Assembly (NCBI GenBank): GCA_017404145.1
Contig: JAFRCW010000044.1
Coordinates: 1-32,684 of the forward strand
DNA from: Ruminococcus sp.
GTDB lineage: Bacteria > Bacillota > Clostridia > Oscillospirales > Acutalibacteraceae
DNA length: 32,684 nt
Direction: 5' to 3'
Positions within the stretch are counted from its first letter, which is position 1. Each line of letters begins with the position of its first letter. Shown piece by piece: positions 20,964 to 29,962 of the stretch. A program made the position numbers and the translations under genes. The notes below the pieces were generated by a model. That model had not been told where the DNA came from. It did no database searches and was given only the letters and a program-made list of their open reading frames with translations.

Positions 20964-23204
20964 TTATATGATCGAGAGCTGAGTTGCTTCGTCTTCCGAG
21001 GACGGCAGCGCGCCCGCGGCAGGGAGGGATCTGGTTCTGTAGCGCGAGGGCTTAGAGAATCTTCCGTCCTTGTAGGGTTCGATTGACATCAAGCGATGAC
21101 CCTTCTTGAGCTTCATCACCGCGACGCCCTGTGTATTCTTCGTCGTCTTCAGCGAGATCGCGCCGGAGTGGAGCAACAGCATCCTGCCGGCAGAGGAAGT
21201 CAGCACAAATTCCTTATCCTCTCTGCAATAGCCGATGCCGGCGAGCGGAGACTTGTCGGAATAGGCGTTGATCAGCTTCTTGCGGTTGGTCTTGGTCTCA
21301 TAGGCTTTGAGATCGACCTTCGCCACCTTGCCGTTTTCAAAGGCGAACAGCAGAAAACCGGAGTAGTCTTTGGTTTTGAGCATAAAGACCGCCTTCTCCC
21401 CCTCGTCCATCTGCAGTTTTGCGGGAATATAATCTCCGAATACAGAGGCTTTGGTATCAGGAAAATCACTGACCTTCGCTTTATATACCTGACACAGGTT
21501 GGTAAAGAACAAGAGATCGGTGTTGTTGGTGGTCTCGGTGGTATAGACGATCCTGTCGTTCTCCTTGAGCTTTTGCTCGCCGCTCATCCTCAGCGACTGG
21601 GGGGTGATCTTCTTGAAATAGCCTTCTTCGGTAAAGAAAAGATGCACGGGATAGTCGGGGATATCATCCTCGGGGCTGTAGTCATCCGCAAGAGAAGAAA
21701 TATGCAGGAGCGGACACTTCCTGTCCTTACCGTACTTTTCGGCGACCTCGCGCAGTTCTCTGACGATGATAGTCTTGACGCGCGCTTTAGAAGCGAGGAT
21801 CGACTCGAGATCGGCGATATCCTTCTCGAGCTGTTCGATCTCGTCGGTACGTTTTAAGATATACTCGCGGTTAAGGTGTCGTAGCTTGATCTCCGCGACA
21901 TACTCCGCCTGGATCTTGTCGATGCCGAAGCCGATCATCAGGTTAGGAACGACCTCCGCCTCTTCATCGGTCTCGCGAACGATACGCACCGCTTTGTCGA
22001 TGTCCAGCAGGATCAGCTTCAGACCTTTCAAAAGGTGGAGCTTGTCCTTCTTTTTGTTGAGATCAAAGTATGTCCTTCTGCGGATGCACTCGATACGGAA
22101 CGCGATCCATTCGTTCAAAAGATCCTTGACGCCCAGCACCATCGGAACGCCGCCGATCAGAACGTTGAAATTGCAGGAGAAGCTGTCCTCCAAAGTGGTA
22201 AGCTTAAAGAGCTTCTGCATCAGCTTCTCGGGATCGACACCGCGCTTTAAGTCTATCGTGATCTTCAAGCCGGCGATACCTGTCTCGTCGCGGATATCGG
22301 AGATTTCTTTGATCTTTCCGGACTTGACAAGATCGATGATCCTCTCGATGATCACCTCAATGTTCGTGGTGGGAGGGATCGCGGTGATATCGATACAGTT
22401 TTGCTTTTTATCGTATTCATAGATCGAACGGACACGAACAGAGCCTCTGCCGGTCTCGTAAATCTCACGGATCGCTTCTTCGTTATAGATGATCTGCGCG
22501 CCTCCGGAAAAGTCCGGAGCGGGCAGTGTGGAAATGATATCGTGATCGGGATCACGGATCAGCGAGGCAGTCGTCTCGCAGATCTCCCGAAGGTTAAAGG
22601 AGCAGATGTTGGACGCCATACCGACGGCGATACCGGTGTTCGCGTTGACCAGCACCGACGGATAGCTCGCGGGCAGGAGCGTAGGCTCCTTCATGGTATT
22701 GTCGTAGTTATCGACAAAGTCGACGGTGTCGCGGTCGATGTCCTTGAACAGCTCGTTGCAGATGGGATCGAGCTTTGCTTCGGTATAACGGGACGCCGCC
22801 CATGCCATATCGCGGGAGTAGAACTTACCAAAGTTGCCCTTGGAGTCGATATACGGATGAAGCAGCGCCTCATACCCGCGTGAAAGACGAACCATCGTAT
22901 CATAGATCGCCTGATCGCCGTGAGGGTTGAGCTTCATGGTAGAGCCGACGATGTTGGCAGATTTGGTTCTCGCGCCGGTAAGCAGACCCATCTTGTACAT
23001 CGTATATAAGAGCTTTCTGTGCGATGGCTTGAAGCCGTCGATCTCAGGGATCGCGCGGGACATAATGACGCTCATAGCATAGGGCATAAAGTTGGTTTCG
23101 ATCGTGGACGCGATCTTCTGCTCCACCACCTCGCCCGCGCCGGCGATCACACCGTTAGAAAGCGGTTCAAAGCTTTGTTTTTTTGTCTGTTTTTTCTTAG
23201 CCAT
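20964..23204 (-). CDS. parC: Topoisomerase IV-like subunit A (ParC/GyrA family)
   Basis: Cleaving subunit of a type IIA topoisomerase. The 746-residue protein has the winged-helix/tower cleavage core (about 30-480), catalytic Tyr140 in AASRYTEAKL, a coiled-coil arm (about 420-470) and a short C-terminal beta-pinwheel (about 500-720). I see no GyrA box (QRRGGKG), so I call it topoisomerase IV rather than gyrase. The quinolone region reads NPHGDQAIYD, with Gln where E. coli GyrA has Ser83. AAAGGAA precedes the start. It follows parE with a 135-bp gap filled by a MITE-like element. Confidence 0.88.
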   Translation of the reverse strand: MAKKKQTKKQSFEPLSNGVIAGAGEVVEQKIASTIETNFMPYAMSVIMSRAIPEIDGFKPSHRKLLYTMYKMGLLTGARTKSANIVGSTMKLNPHGDQAIYDTMVRLSRGYEALLHPYIDSKGNFGKFYSRDMAWAASRYTEAKLDPICNELFKDIDRDTVDFVDNYDNTMKEPTLLPASYPSVLVNANTGIAVGMASNICSFNLREICETTASLIRDPDHDIISTLPAPDFSGGAQIIYNEEAIREIYETGRGSVRVRSIYEYDKKQNCIDITAIPPTTNIEVIIERIIDLVKSGKIKEISDIRDETGIAGLKITIDLKRGVDPEKLMQKLFKLTTLEDSFSCNFNVLIGGVPMVLGVKDLLNEWIAFRIECIRRRTYFDLNKKKDKLHLLKGLKLILLDIDKAVRIVRETDEEAEVVPNLMIGFGIDKIQAEYVAEIKLRHLNREYILKRTDEIEQLEKDIADLESILASKARVKTIIVRELREVAEKYGKDRKCPLLHISSLADDYSPEDDIPDYPVHLFFTEEGYFKKITPQSLRMSGEQKLKENDRIVYTTETTNNTDLLFFTNLCQVYKAKVSDFPDTKASVFGDYIPAKLQMDEGEKAVFMLKTKDYSGFLLFAFENGKVAKVDLKAYETKTNRKKLINAYSDKSPLAGIGYCREDKEFVLTSSAGRMLLLHSGAISLKTTKNTQGVAVMKLKKGHRLMSIEPYKDGRFSKPSRYRTRSLPAAGALPSSEDEATQLSII

Positions 23205-23224
23205 ATTGGAATTCCTTTTTTTGA

Positions 23225-23318
23225 GTCATTGCGAGGGAGCTTTGCGACCGTGGCAATCCCCTTCCTTTTGCAACCGGTAGTAACAACAAGGGGATTCTTC
23301 GCTGCGCTCTGAATGACA
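23225..23318. mobile_element. MITE-like inverted-repeat element, copy 2
   Basis: Starts GTCATTGCGAGGGAGC, contains GGCAATCCCC and an inverted AAGGGGATT, and ends GAATGAC. It is 94 bp long, shorter than copy 1, with a worn right end. It lies inside the parE-parC operon and would form a long hairpin in the transcript. Confidence 0.75.
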
Positions 23319-23339
23319 CTTTACCAAAGTTTTTCTTTC

Positions 23340-25334
23340 TCAGCTTACGTCGAGGTTGTCAGTGTAGTCCGCGCCGTACTGAACGATAAAGTCTTTACGT
23401 CCTTGAATATTGTCGCCGATGAGGATATCAAAAATCTGCGCGGTCCTCTCGGCGTCGTCGGGCATCACCTTGATCAGGCGTCTGGTAGCGGGATTCATCG
23501 TCGTCAGGCTCATCATATCGGGCTCGTTTTCACCGAGTCCCTTGGAACGCTGAACAGTGAATTTTGCCTTGCCGATCTCTTCGATATACTGTTCTTTTTC
23601 CGCTTCTGTATAGGCAAAATACACCTTATCCTTCGAAGTGATTTCATACAAAGGAGATTCGGCGATAAATACCTTGCCCGCTTCGATCAGATCGGGCGTC
23701 AGACGGTAGATCATCGTCAGCAGCATCGTGCGGATATGGAAGCCGTCGACATCGGCATCGGTACAGAAAATGATTTTGCTCCAGCGGAGGTTGTCAATGT
23801 TGAAGTTACTGATCTCTTTCTTTGACTTCGTTTTGGTGTTGACCTGCACGCCGCAGCCTAACACCTTGATCAGATCGGTGATGATATCGCTTTTAAAAAT
23901 GCGGTCATAGTCCGCTTTCAGACAGTTAAGGATTTTACCGCGGATCGGCATAATCGCCTGAAAGTTCGGGTCTCTCGCCTGGATACACGCGCCCATCGCG
24001 GAGTCGCCCTCTACGATAAACAACTCGCGGTCTTCGATCACCTTAGAACGGCAGTCGTGGAACTTCTGCACCTTTGAGGTGATGTCCATATTGGCGGTGA
24101 GATGCTTTTTGAGATTGATCCTCGTCTTTTCTGCGTTCTCGCGGGAGCGCTTGTTGATCAGCACCTGCGCGCCGATCTTCTCTGCTTCTATGGGATTTTC
24201 GATAAAATAAACTTCCAGCTGCTTGCGCAGAAAATCGGTCATCGCATCCTGGATCCCTTTGTTGGTGATTGCCTTCTTGGTCTGGTTCTCATAAGAGGTC
24301 ACAGACGAGAAGGAGGAAATCACGATCACCAGACAGTCGGAGACATCCTCAAACTTGATTTTACTTTCGTTTTTGTTATATTTATTCTGCTGTTTCAGAT
24401 AATTGTCGATTTGATATACGAATGCATTTCTGACCGCCTTGTCGGGCGCGCCGCCGTGCTCCAAAAAAGAAGAGTTGTGATAATACTCGGCGATATTGAC
24501 CTTGTTGGAAAAGCCCAAGGCAACATTGATCTTGCACTTATATTCGTCCTTATCGTCACGGTCTCTCGCCATACGCTCGGTAGCCCATGACTGAACGGAG
24601 GTCAGGGATTCTTCTCCCAAAAGCTCTCTGACATGATCGGCGATACCGTCCTGATAGAAAAACTCCTGTACCTCAAAGGAGCGTCCCGCCTGCACACGGA
24701 AGATAAACTTCACGCCCGGATTGACGATCGCCTGTCGTTTGATCATCTCGACAAAGAACGACTGATCCATATCGATATCGGTAAAGACCTCGAGGTCGGG
24801 CTTCCAGCGGATCTTGGAGCCGGTATCTCTGCCGGAATAATCCACATAGGACAGTCCGCCGACGTTCTCTCCCTTTTCGAAATGCAGACTGTATTTTCTA
24901 TGGTCACGCTTGATCTCCGCGTCCATATACTCGGACGCGCACTGGGTAGCGCAAAGGCCGAGACCGTTGAGACCGAGCGAAAACTCATAGTTGTCGCCCT
25001 CTAAGTTATTATATTTGCCTCCCGCATACATTTCGCAGAACAAAAGCTTCCAGTTGTATTCGTTCTCGTTCTGGTTGAAGTCGACGGGGATGCCTCTGCC
25101 GTGGTCCTCGACCTCGATCGAACCGTCGGAATAGAGCGTCAGCGTGATTTCTTTTCCGTAGCCTTCACGCGCCTCGTCGATCGAGTTGGACAATATTTCA
25201 AATACGGAGTGCTGACAACCCTCGATACCGTCGGAGCCGAAGATGACCGCGGGACGTTTGCGGACTCGGTCGGCGCCTTTGAGGGTCGCAATACTCTCGT
25301 TGCCGTATTCCTGTTTTTTCTTTGGCTTTGCCAT
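23340..25334 (-). CDS. parE: Topoisomerase IV-like subunit B (ParE/GyrB family)
   Basis: ATPase subunit of the type IIA topoisomerase that pairs with the following parC product. The 664-residue protein has a GHKL ATPase domain: EILSNSIDEA (catalytic Glu46, Mg2+-binding Asn50), DHGRGIP (about 77-83), GLNGLG (121-126) and the QTK loop (351-353). It also has the TOPRIM domain with EGDSA (442-446) and DADVDG (526-531). The TOPRIM motif reads EGDSAMGAC rather than the usual EGDSAGG, so this belongs to a divergent clostridial lineage. AGGAGA precedes the start. Confidence 0.92.
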   Translation of the reverse strand: MAKPKKKQEYGNESIATLKGADRVRKRPAVIFGSDGIEGCQHSVFEILSNSIDEAREGYGKEITLTLYSDGSIEVEDHGRGIPVDFNQNENEYNWKLLFCEMYAGGKYNNLEGDNYEFSLGLNGLGLCATQCASEYMDAEIKRDHRKYSLHFEKGENVGGLSYVDYSGRDTGSKIRWKPDLEVFTDIDMDQSFFVEMIKRQAIVNPGVKFIFRVQAGRSFEVQEFFYQDGIADHVRELLGEESLTSVQSWATERMARDRDDKDEYKCKINVALGFSNKVNIAEYYHNSSFLEHGGAPDKAVRNAFVYQIDNYLKQQNKYNKNESKIKFEDVSDCLVIVISSFSSVTSYENQTKKAITNKGIQDAMTDFLRKQLEVYFIENPIEAEKIGAQVLINKRSRENAEKTRINLKKHLTANMDITSKVQKFHDCRSKVIEDRELFIVEGDSAMGACIQARDPNFQAIMPIRGKILNCLKADYDRIFKSDIITDLIKVLGCGVQVNTKTKSKKEISNFNIDNLRWSKIIFCTDADVDGFHIRTMLLTMIYRLTPDLIEAGKVFIAESPLYEITSKDKVYFAYTEAEKEQYIEEIGKAKFTVQRSKGLGENEPDMMSLTTMNPATRRLIKVMPDDAERTAQIFDILIGDNIQGRKDFIVQYGADYTDNLDVS

Positions 25335-25358
25335 GTGTATATCTCCTTGTGTTTTGAC

Positions 25359-25541
25359 GTCATTGCGAAGACTTCAGCCCGCGGCGATCACCCAATACGA
25401 GTGGTTAGTGTTTAGTGGATAGTGGTTAGTTATTTTGAATAGCCGTCCGCAGGACCCTACACACTAACAACTAACAACCAACAACTAATCACTCTATTTA
25501 ACAGGGGGATCCTCACGGTCGCTTACGCTCCCTCAGAATGA
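25359..25541. mobile_element. MITE-like element copy 3 with a nested repeat
   Basis: Outer ends GTCATTGCGAAGAC and CCCTCAGAATGAC resemble copy 1. Inside lies a second palindrome: GTGGTTAGTG/AGTGGTTAGTT (25401-25430) facing an ACTAACAACTAACAACC-type tract (25463-25492). It separates uvrB from parE; no ORF is present. Confidence 0.7.
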
Positions 25542-25552
25542 CAACGCTAATA

Positions 25553-27511
25553 TTATTTCTTTCCTTTGAGCTTTTTGATCTGATCGCGCAGAAACGCCGC
25601 GTGTTCAAATTCGAGCAGCTTGGCGGCGGCGTGCATCTCTTTGGTCAGTGACTTGATCATCTCCTGCCGCTGTTCAAAAGAGAGCCTTCCGACATTCTTC
25701 AGCTCATCGTCGGAATGGGTGGATATCTCGATGATATCCTGTACCTTCTTCTGTATGGTCTGCGGGATGATTCCGTGTTCTTCGTTATACTGCTGCTGGA
25801 TCGAACGGCGGCGGTTGGTCTCGACGATCGTGTCCTTCATCGAGTCGGTCACGCTGTCAGCGTACATAATGACCGTACCGTCGGCGTTTCTTGCCGCTCT
25901 GCCGACCGTCTGGATCAAAGAACGTTCGGATCGGAGGAAACCTTCCTTATCGGCGTCAAGAATCGCTACCAAAGACACCTCGGGGATATCCAAGCCCTCT
26001 CTGAGCAGGTTGATACCGACCAGCACATCGAACTTGCCAAGACGCAAATCTCTGACGATCTCCATCCTTTTGACGGTGTCGATATCGTGGTGCATATACC
26101 GCACCTTAATCTCCATTCCCTCAAGATATTCGGTGAGATCCTCCGCCATCTTTTTGGTAAGAGTGGTGATCAGCACGCGCTGTTCCTTTTCGACTCGCAT
26201 ATTGATCTCAGAGATCAAATCATCCAGCTGTCCTTCAACAGGGCGAACGGAAATCTCGGGATCGAGCAATCCTGTCGGACGGATGATCTGCTCGGCGACT
26301 GCCGCCGACTTCTCCAACTCAAAATCGCCGGGCGTCGCGCTGACGAATACCGCCTGATTGATTCGCTCATAAAACTCGTCGAAATTGAGCGGTCGGTTAT
26401 CATACGCAGACGGCAGACGAAAACCGTAATCGATCAGCGAGGTCTTTCTCGCGCGGTCGCCCGCGTACATACCTCTCACCTGCGGCAAAGTTACATGCGA
26501 CTCGTCAACAAACAGCAAAAAGTCCTTCGGAAAATAATCAAGCAGCGTATATGGGGCTGATCCCGGCGCTCTGCCCGATAACACGCGCGAGTAGTTCTCA
26601 ACGCCCGGACAAATACCGATCTCCTGCAGCATCTCCATATCATAATGGGTACGCTGTTCAATGCGCTGCGCTTCTAACAGCTTGCCTTTGGAGCGGAAGA
26701 ATTCCAATCTTTCCTGAAGCTCTCTTTCCAGCTCCTCTAACGCGCGCTGCATCTTCATCCCGTCAACGATATAGTGAGAAGCAGGATAGATCGCGGCGTG
26801 CCGCAAAGTGGCGATCAGCTCTCCGGTCAGCGGATTGATCTCTGTGATGCGGTCGATCTCATCACCGAAGAACTCTACGCGGATGATCCGATCGGAGGAT
26901 GCGGCGGGAAAAATCTCTACCACATCTCCCCTGACGCGGAATTTGTCGCGGACAAAGTTGATATCGTTTCTCTCATACTGCAGCTCAACGAGCTTTTTGA
27001 TCAGCTCGTCGCGGGATTTTTCCATTCCCGGCCGCAGAGAAATCACCATATTGCGGTAATCGATCGGATCGCCCAGTGAATAGATACAGGAAACAGACGC
27101 GACAATGATCACATCCCGCCGCTCGGACAACGCCAAGGTCGCGCTGTGACGGAGCTTATCGATCTCGTCGTTGATCGCGGAATCCTTTTCGATATAGGTA
27201 TCCGACTGCGGAATATATGCCTCGGGCTGATAATAGTCATAGTAGGACACAAAGTATTCAACCGCGTTCTCGGGAAAGAATTCCTTGAACTCGGAACAAA
27301 GCTGCGCCGCCAATGTTTTATTATGCGCCAACACCAGCGTCGGGCGGTTGATTTTCTCGATAATATTCGCCATCGTGAAGGTCTTACCGGAACCGGTGAC
27401 GCCTAAGAGGGTCTGCTCCTTCGCGCCGGTTTTGATGCTGTCAACAAGTTTTTGTATCGCCTCGGGCTGATCGCCGGTAGGTCGATAATCTGATACGAGT
27501 TTAAAATCCAT
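25553..27511 (-). CDS. uvrB: Excinuclease ABC subunit B (UvrB)
   Basis: Damage-verifying helicase of nucleotide excision repair. The 652-residue protein has Walker A GVTGSGKT (37-44), the damage-probing beta-hairpin region [12 protein letters not shown] (about 90-101), the DESH Walker B, helicase motifs including QTVGRAARN, and the C-terminal UVR domain (about 615-650) that contacts UvrA/UvrC. Length is normal. Its ATG follows the radC stop after a single base (TGATATG), so translation is probably coupled; AAGGA lies within the last radC codons. uvrA is not in the window. Confidence 0.97.
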   Translation of the reverse strand: MDFKLVSDYRPTGDQPEAIQKLVDSIKTGAKEQTLLGVTGSGKTFTMANIIEKINRPTLVLAHNKTLAAQLCSEFKEFFPENAVEYFVSYYDYYQPEAYIPQSDTYIEKDSAINDEIDKLRHSATLALSERRDVIIVASVSCIYSLGDPIDYRNMVISLRPGMEKSRDELIKKLVELQYERNDINFVRDKFRVRGDVVEIFPAASSDRIIRVEFFGDEIDRITEINPLTGELIATLRHAAIYPASHYIVDGMKMQRALEELERELQERLEFFRSKGKLLEAQRIEQRTHYDMEMLQEIGICPGVENYSRVLSGRAPGSAPYTLLDYFPKDFLLFVDESHVTLPQVRGMYAGDRARKTSLIDYGFRLPSAYDNRPLNFDEFYERINQAVFVSATPGDFELEKSAAVAEQIIRPTGLLDPEISVRPVEGQLDDLISEINMRVEKEQRVLITTLTKKMAEDLTEYLEGMEIKVRYMHHDIDTVKRMEIVRDLRLGKFDVLVGINLLREGLDIPEVSLVAILDADKEGFLRSERSLIQTVGRAARNADGTVIMYADSVTDSMKDTIVETNRRRSIQQQYNEEHGIIPQTIQKKVQDIIEISTHSDDELKNVGRLSFEQRQEMIKSLTKEMHAAAKLLEFEHAAFLRDQIKKLKGKK

Positions 27512-27512
27512 A

Positions 27513-28208
27513 TCATTCTGATCCTTGATTCATATGATGATTTGACTGCCGAAGAGAAACACAGTCACCGTCTGCAACAATAAAATGATCCAAAAGATAT
27601 ACGCCGATCAATCCCAGCGCGTTGCCGATATTGATGGTAGACTCTATATCATCATCAGAAGGCTTTGCAAATCCGCTGGGATGATTATGAGCGATCACCG
27701 CGCTGCGCGCGTTATAACGCATAGCCAGATCGACGATCTTTCTGATCGGAATATCGGTGGATGAAATCGATCCGACGGATACCATTCCGCAGTATACTTC
27801 TTTAAACTTAGCATCCATCAAAAGCAGGAGAATATGTTCTTCGTTTCTTCCGATGAACTTGCTGATAATATACTTTTCAATAGAATCAAGATCAATAATC
27901 TTGTCGGTGTTGTCCTCTTTGTCACTGATGTACAGTCTTGCCAGCTGAGGGATCAGCTTGATATAGGTTGCCTGGTTATCGGTCAGTCCCGCTTCTTTCA
28001 AGCGGTCAAAGGGAGCGTCAAACACAGCGGATAAGGATCCGAACTCGCGAAGCAGTTTATGGGCGAGCGGATTGGTGTCTTTATACGGCACGGCATAGTA
28101 AAGCATCAGCTCCAGCGCTTCATGGGTTTCAAACACATCCAGACCGTGATTCAAAAACTTTTTCTTCATTCTGTCTCTGTGACCAGAGTGAATGTTCTTC
28201 TCGCTCAT
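27513..28208 (-). CDS. radC: RadC family JAB/MPN domain protein
   Basis: A 231-residue protein with an N-terminal helix-hairpin-helix-like part (about 1-90) and a JAMM metalloprotease-type domain (about 105-225). The metal-binding HNHPSG and the following PSDDD acids lie at about 174-187. RadC proteins were linked to DNA repair, but the biochemical role is unsettled. I start at ATG 28208 ([14 protein letters not shown]) with GGAGGTG six bases upstream. The ATG at 28262 would precede most of the leader. It is the first gene of a two-gene operon with uvrB, which supports a DNA-repair setting. Confidence 0.9.
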   Translation of the reverse strand: MSEKNIHSGHRDRMKKKFLNHGLDVFETHEALELMLYYAVPYKDTNPLAHKLLREFGSLSAVFDAPFDRLKEAGLTDNQATYIKLIPQLARLYISDKEDNTDKIIDLDSIEKYIISKFIGRNEEHILLLLMDAKFKEVYCGMVSVGSISSTDIPIRKIVDLAMRYNARSAVIAHNHPSGFAKPSDDDIESTINIGNALGLIGVYLLDHFIVADGDCVSLRQSNHHMNQGSE

Positions 28209-28252
28209 CCGCTTCACCTCCAAAACACTATATTTGGGCATTATACTAGATA

Positions 28253-28281
28253 ATATTAGCATAAATTGTGGTTGAATGCAA
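28253..28281 (-). promoter_or_regulatory. Sigma-A promoter of radC-uvrB
   Basis: TTGCAT (28276-28281) and TAATAT (28253-28258) on the minus strand, 17 bp apart. A second TATAAT lies just downstream (28239-28244) without a good -35. I see no clear LexA box. Confidence 0.65.
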
Positions 28282-28324
28282 GATTTATGACAGTCTTGAT
28301 ACTAAATTATTCCCATCAGACAGC

Positions 28325-28355
28325 AAAAAACCGACCGCGCTGACGGTCGGTTTTT
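28325..28355. terminator. Bidirectional terminator after the tyrosine kinase gene
   Basis: Stem of 12 bp counting A-T pairs (ACCGACCG/CGGTCGGT core, 28330-28337 with 28344-28351), with A-run and T-run flanks. It lies 13 bp beyond the kinase stop. Confidence 0.88.
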
Positions 28356-28368
28356 GAATCTCAAAAAA

Positions 28369-29130
28369 TCAATATCTGTAATAGGTGTAATTATAGCTGT
28401 AATGATAATTGCTGTACTTATACTTCTTGTAGCCGGAACGGTGATGCAGCGAACATCCAACCTTTAAGAAGCCGAGTACCTTAGAATCCGCAAGACGGAG
28501 ATTCTGGAGAGAACGCTCAATATCACCGTGAGTGGTGATCTTCTCACGGACAACCAGCACATATCCCGCGACATATTCTTTCAGGAGCAGGGTATCGGCA
28601 ACAACGCCGAGAGGAGGCGTATCCAAAATGACGTAGTCGTATTCTTCTTTCAAATCTACTATCAACTGCTCAAAAGCAGAGGAAGCAAGCAGTTCGGAAG
28701 GGTTGGGCGGGATCGCGCCGGACGTCAGGACATCCAGATTAGCGATGACGTTTCTATGAACAGATGACTCAAAATCACTCAGATGACCGATGATTTCGGA
28801 GACGCCCGATTCGTTGCCGATTTTCAGAAGATTGTGAACATTCGGACGACGAAGATCGGCGTCGATCAAAAGAACTTTTTTACCCATCTTCGCAAAGGAG
28901 ATCGCAATATTAACGGTCGCGGTACTTTTACCTTCACCCTTTGACCAAGAAGTAATGGCGACAGCGTTATTATCACAAGCGGTAAGCGTGAACACCAAAT
29001 TGGTTCTCGCGATTTTATAACCTTCAACGATCGCGAATTTAGAATCCGCGGATATAACGTTTTTTGACTTTTCGGAAGTATCGGCGCCTTCGTTACGCTT
29101 TACAGCGGCGTTATCTTTTCTTAATTTCAT
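28369..29130 (-). CDS. CpsD/CapB family tyrosine-protein kinase
   Basis: Bacterial tyrosine kinase that, with its membrane partner, regulates surface polysaccharide length or export. The 253-residue protein has Walker A SKGEGKST (63-70), Walker A' LLIDADLRRP (87-96) and Walker B VILDTPP (167-173). The C-terminal autophosphorylation cluster has ten tyrosines in the last 20 residues (234-253), denser than usual. Its ATG overlaps the TGA of the partner gene (ATGA). No glycosyltransferase or polymerase gene lies within the window, so the target pathway is elsewhere. Confidence 0.92.
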   Translation of the reverse strand: MKLRKDNAAVKRNEGADTSEKSKNVISADSKFAIVEGYKIARTNLVFTLTACDNNAVAITSWSKGEGKSTATVNIAISFAKMGKKVLLIDADLRRPNVHNLLKIGNESGVSEIIGHLSDFESSVHRNVIANLDVLTSGAIPPNPSELLASSAFEQLIVDLKEEYDYVILDTPPLGVVADTLLLKEYVAGYVLVVREKITTHGDIERSLQNLRLADSKVLGFLKVGCSLHHRSGYKKYKYSNYHYSYNYTYYRY

Positions 29131-29819
29131 TTTTTCTTTCCACCGCCTTCTACTTCAAAATCGATAATCTCCGCAAACACGGGAACATCGTACATTTTAT
29201 AAAGATCATCGCCGGGCTTGATGGTTGTGTCAATGATTTCGAGCAGGAAAGAAATCACCAGCGAGATAACCAGTCCGGCTAAGAAGCCGATCAATACATA
29301 CTTTGATTTATTCGGTGAAGAGGGACTTGAGGGAATGGACGCTTCATCAACGGTATCCACCTTACCCGCGTCGCCGAAATAAGTCTGGAACACCGCGGGC
29401 GCCGCCTGAGCGACACGGTTGGCGATATTCGCGGCAGTGTTGGGATCGGGTGAAGAAGCGGTAATTCTCAGGAAGTAGGAATCCTCAACCGGCTTGATCG
29501 ATACGGAAGCGCCTGAGATAATACTCTTCATCTCGGGAACCTCTGTGAAGAGAACCGCGCAGGTGTTGGCGAGCTCAATCGAAGAAGTGATACTGCCCAC
29601 CTTGACCTCTTCGGCATTCAGATTAGAGGATGTAGAACCGGTGGTAAAACTCGCCTCACTCTGTACCAGTATCAGCGCTGTCGTGGAATAAATCGGCGTT
29701 ACAAAATAAGTAACATATAAAAACGCCAGCAGGGTGGCGGCAAGCGTCACGATAATTATCAGCTTAATATGCGCCAGAAACATCTTCAGCAAATCGCTGA
29801 TGGTAATCTGTTTTGTCAT
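29127..29819 (-). CDS. CpsC/Wzz-type polysaccharide co-polymerase, kinase activator
   Basis: Membrane partner of the tyrosine kinase. The 230-residue protein has two membrane helices (about 19-41 and 173-193) flanking an outer domain, and a cytoplasmic C-terminal tail (about 195-230) that would contact the kinase. This is the Wzz fold seen in CpsC/CapA. A perfect AGGAGG precedes ATG 29819. A TATAAT box on the minus strand lies at 29854-29859 without a clear -35. First gene of the pair. Confidence 0.9.
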   Translation of the reverse strand: MTKQITISDLLKMFLAHIKLIIIVTLAATLLAFLYVTYFVTPIYSTTALILVQSEASFTTGSTSSNLNAEEVKVGSITSSIELANTCAVLFTEVPEMKSIISGASVSIKPVEDSYFLRITASSPDPNTAANIANRVAQAAPAVFQTYFGDAGKVDTVDEASIPSSPSSPNKSKYVLIGFLAGLVISLVISFLLEIIDTTIKPGDDLYKMYDVPVFAEIIDFEVEGGGKKK

Positions 29820-29919
29820 ATTAACCTCCTCTTTACGGAATACTTCATCCTATATTATATAGCAAAGAAGTAATTAATAATTCCAAAATAGAATGATTAC
29901 AACATTTTAACATAATAAA

Positions 29920-29943
29920 GCGGGAGAAGTATCCCTCTCCCGC
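29920..29943 (-). terminator. Hairpin terminator after the decarboxylase beta subunit gene
   Basis: Perfect eight-bp stem GCGGGAGA/TCTCCCGC (29920-29927 with 29936-29943), followed on the minus strand by TTTATT. Confidence 0.65.
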
Positions 29944-29962
29944 ATCAAAAAATTTATTCAAT

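Noticed and set aside
20964..23204. Call as DNA gyrase subunit A
   Set aside because: No GyrA box is seen, the C-terminal pinwheel is short, and the gene pairs with a ParE-like neighbour. A divergent gyrase cannot be fully excluded.
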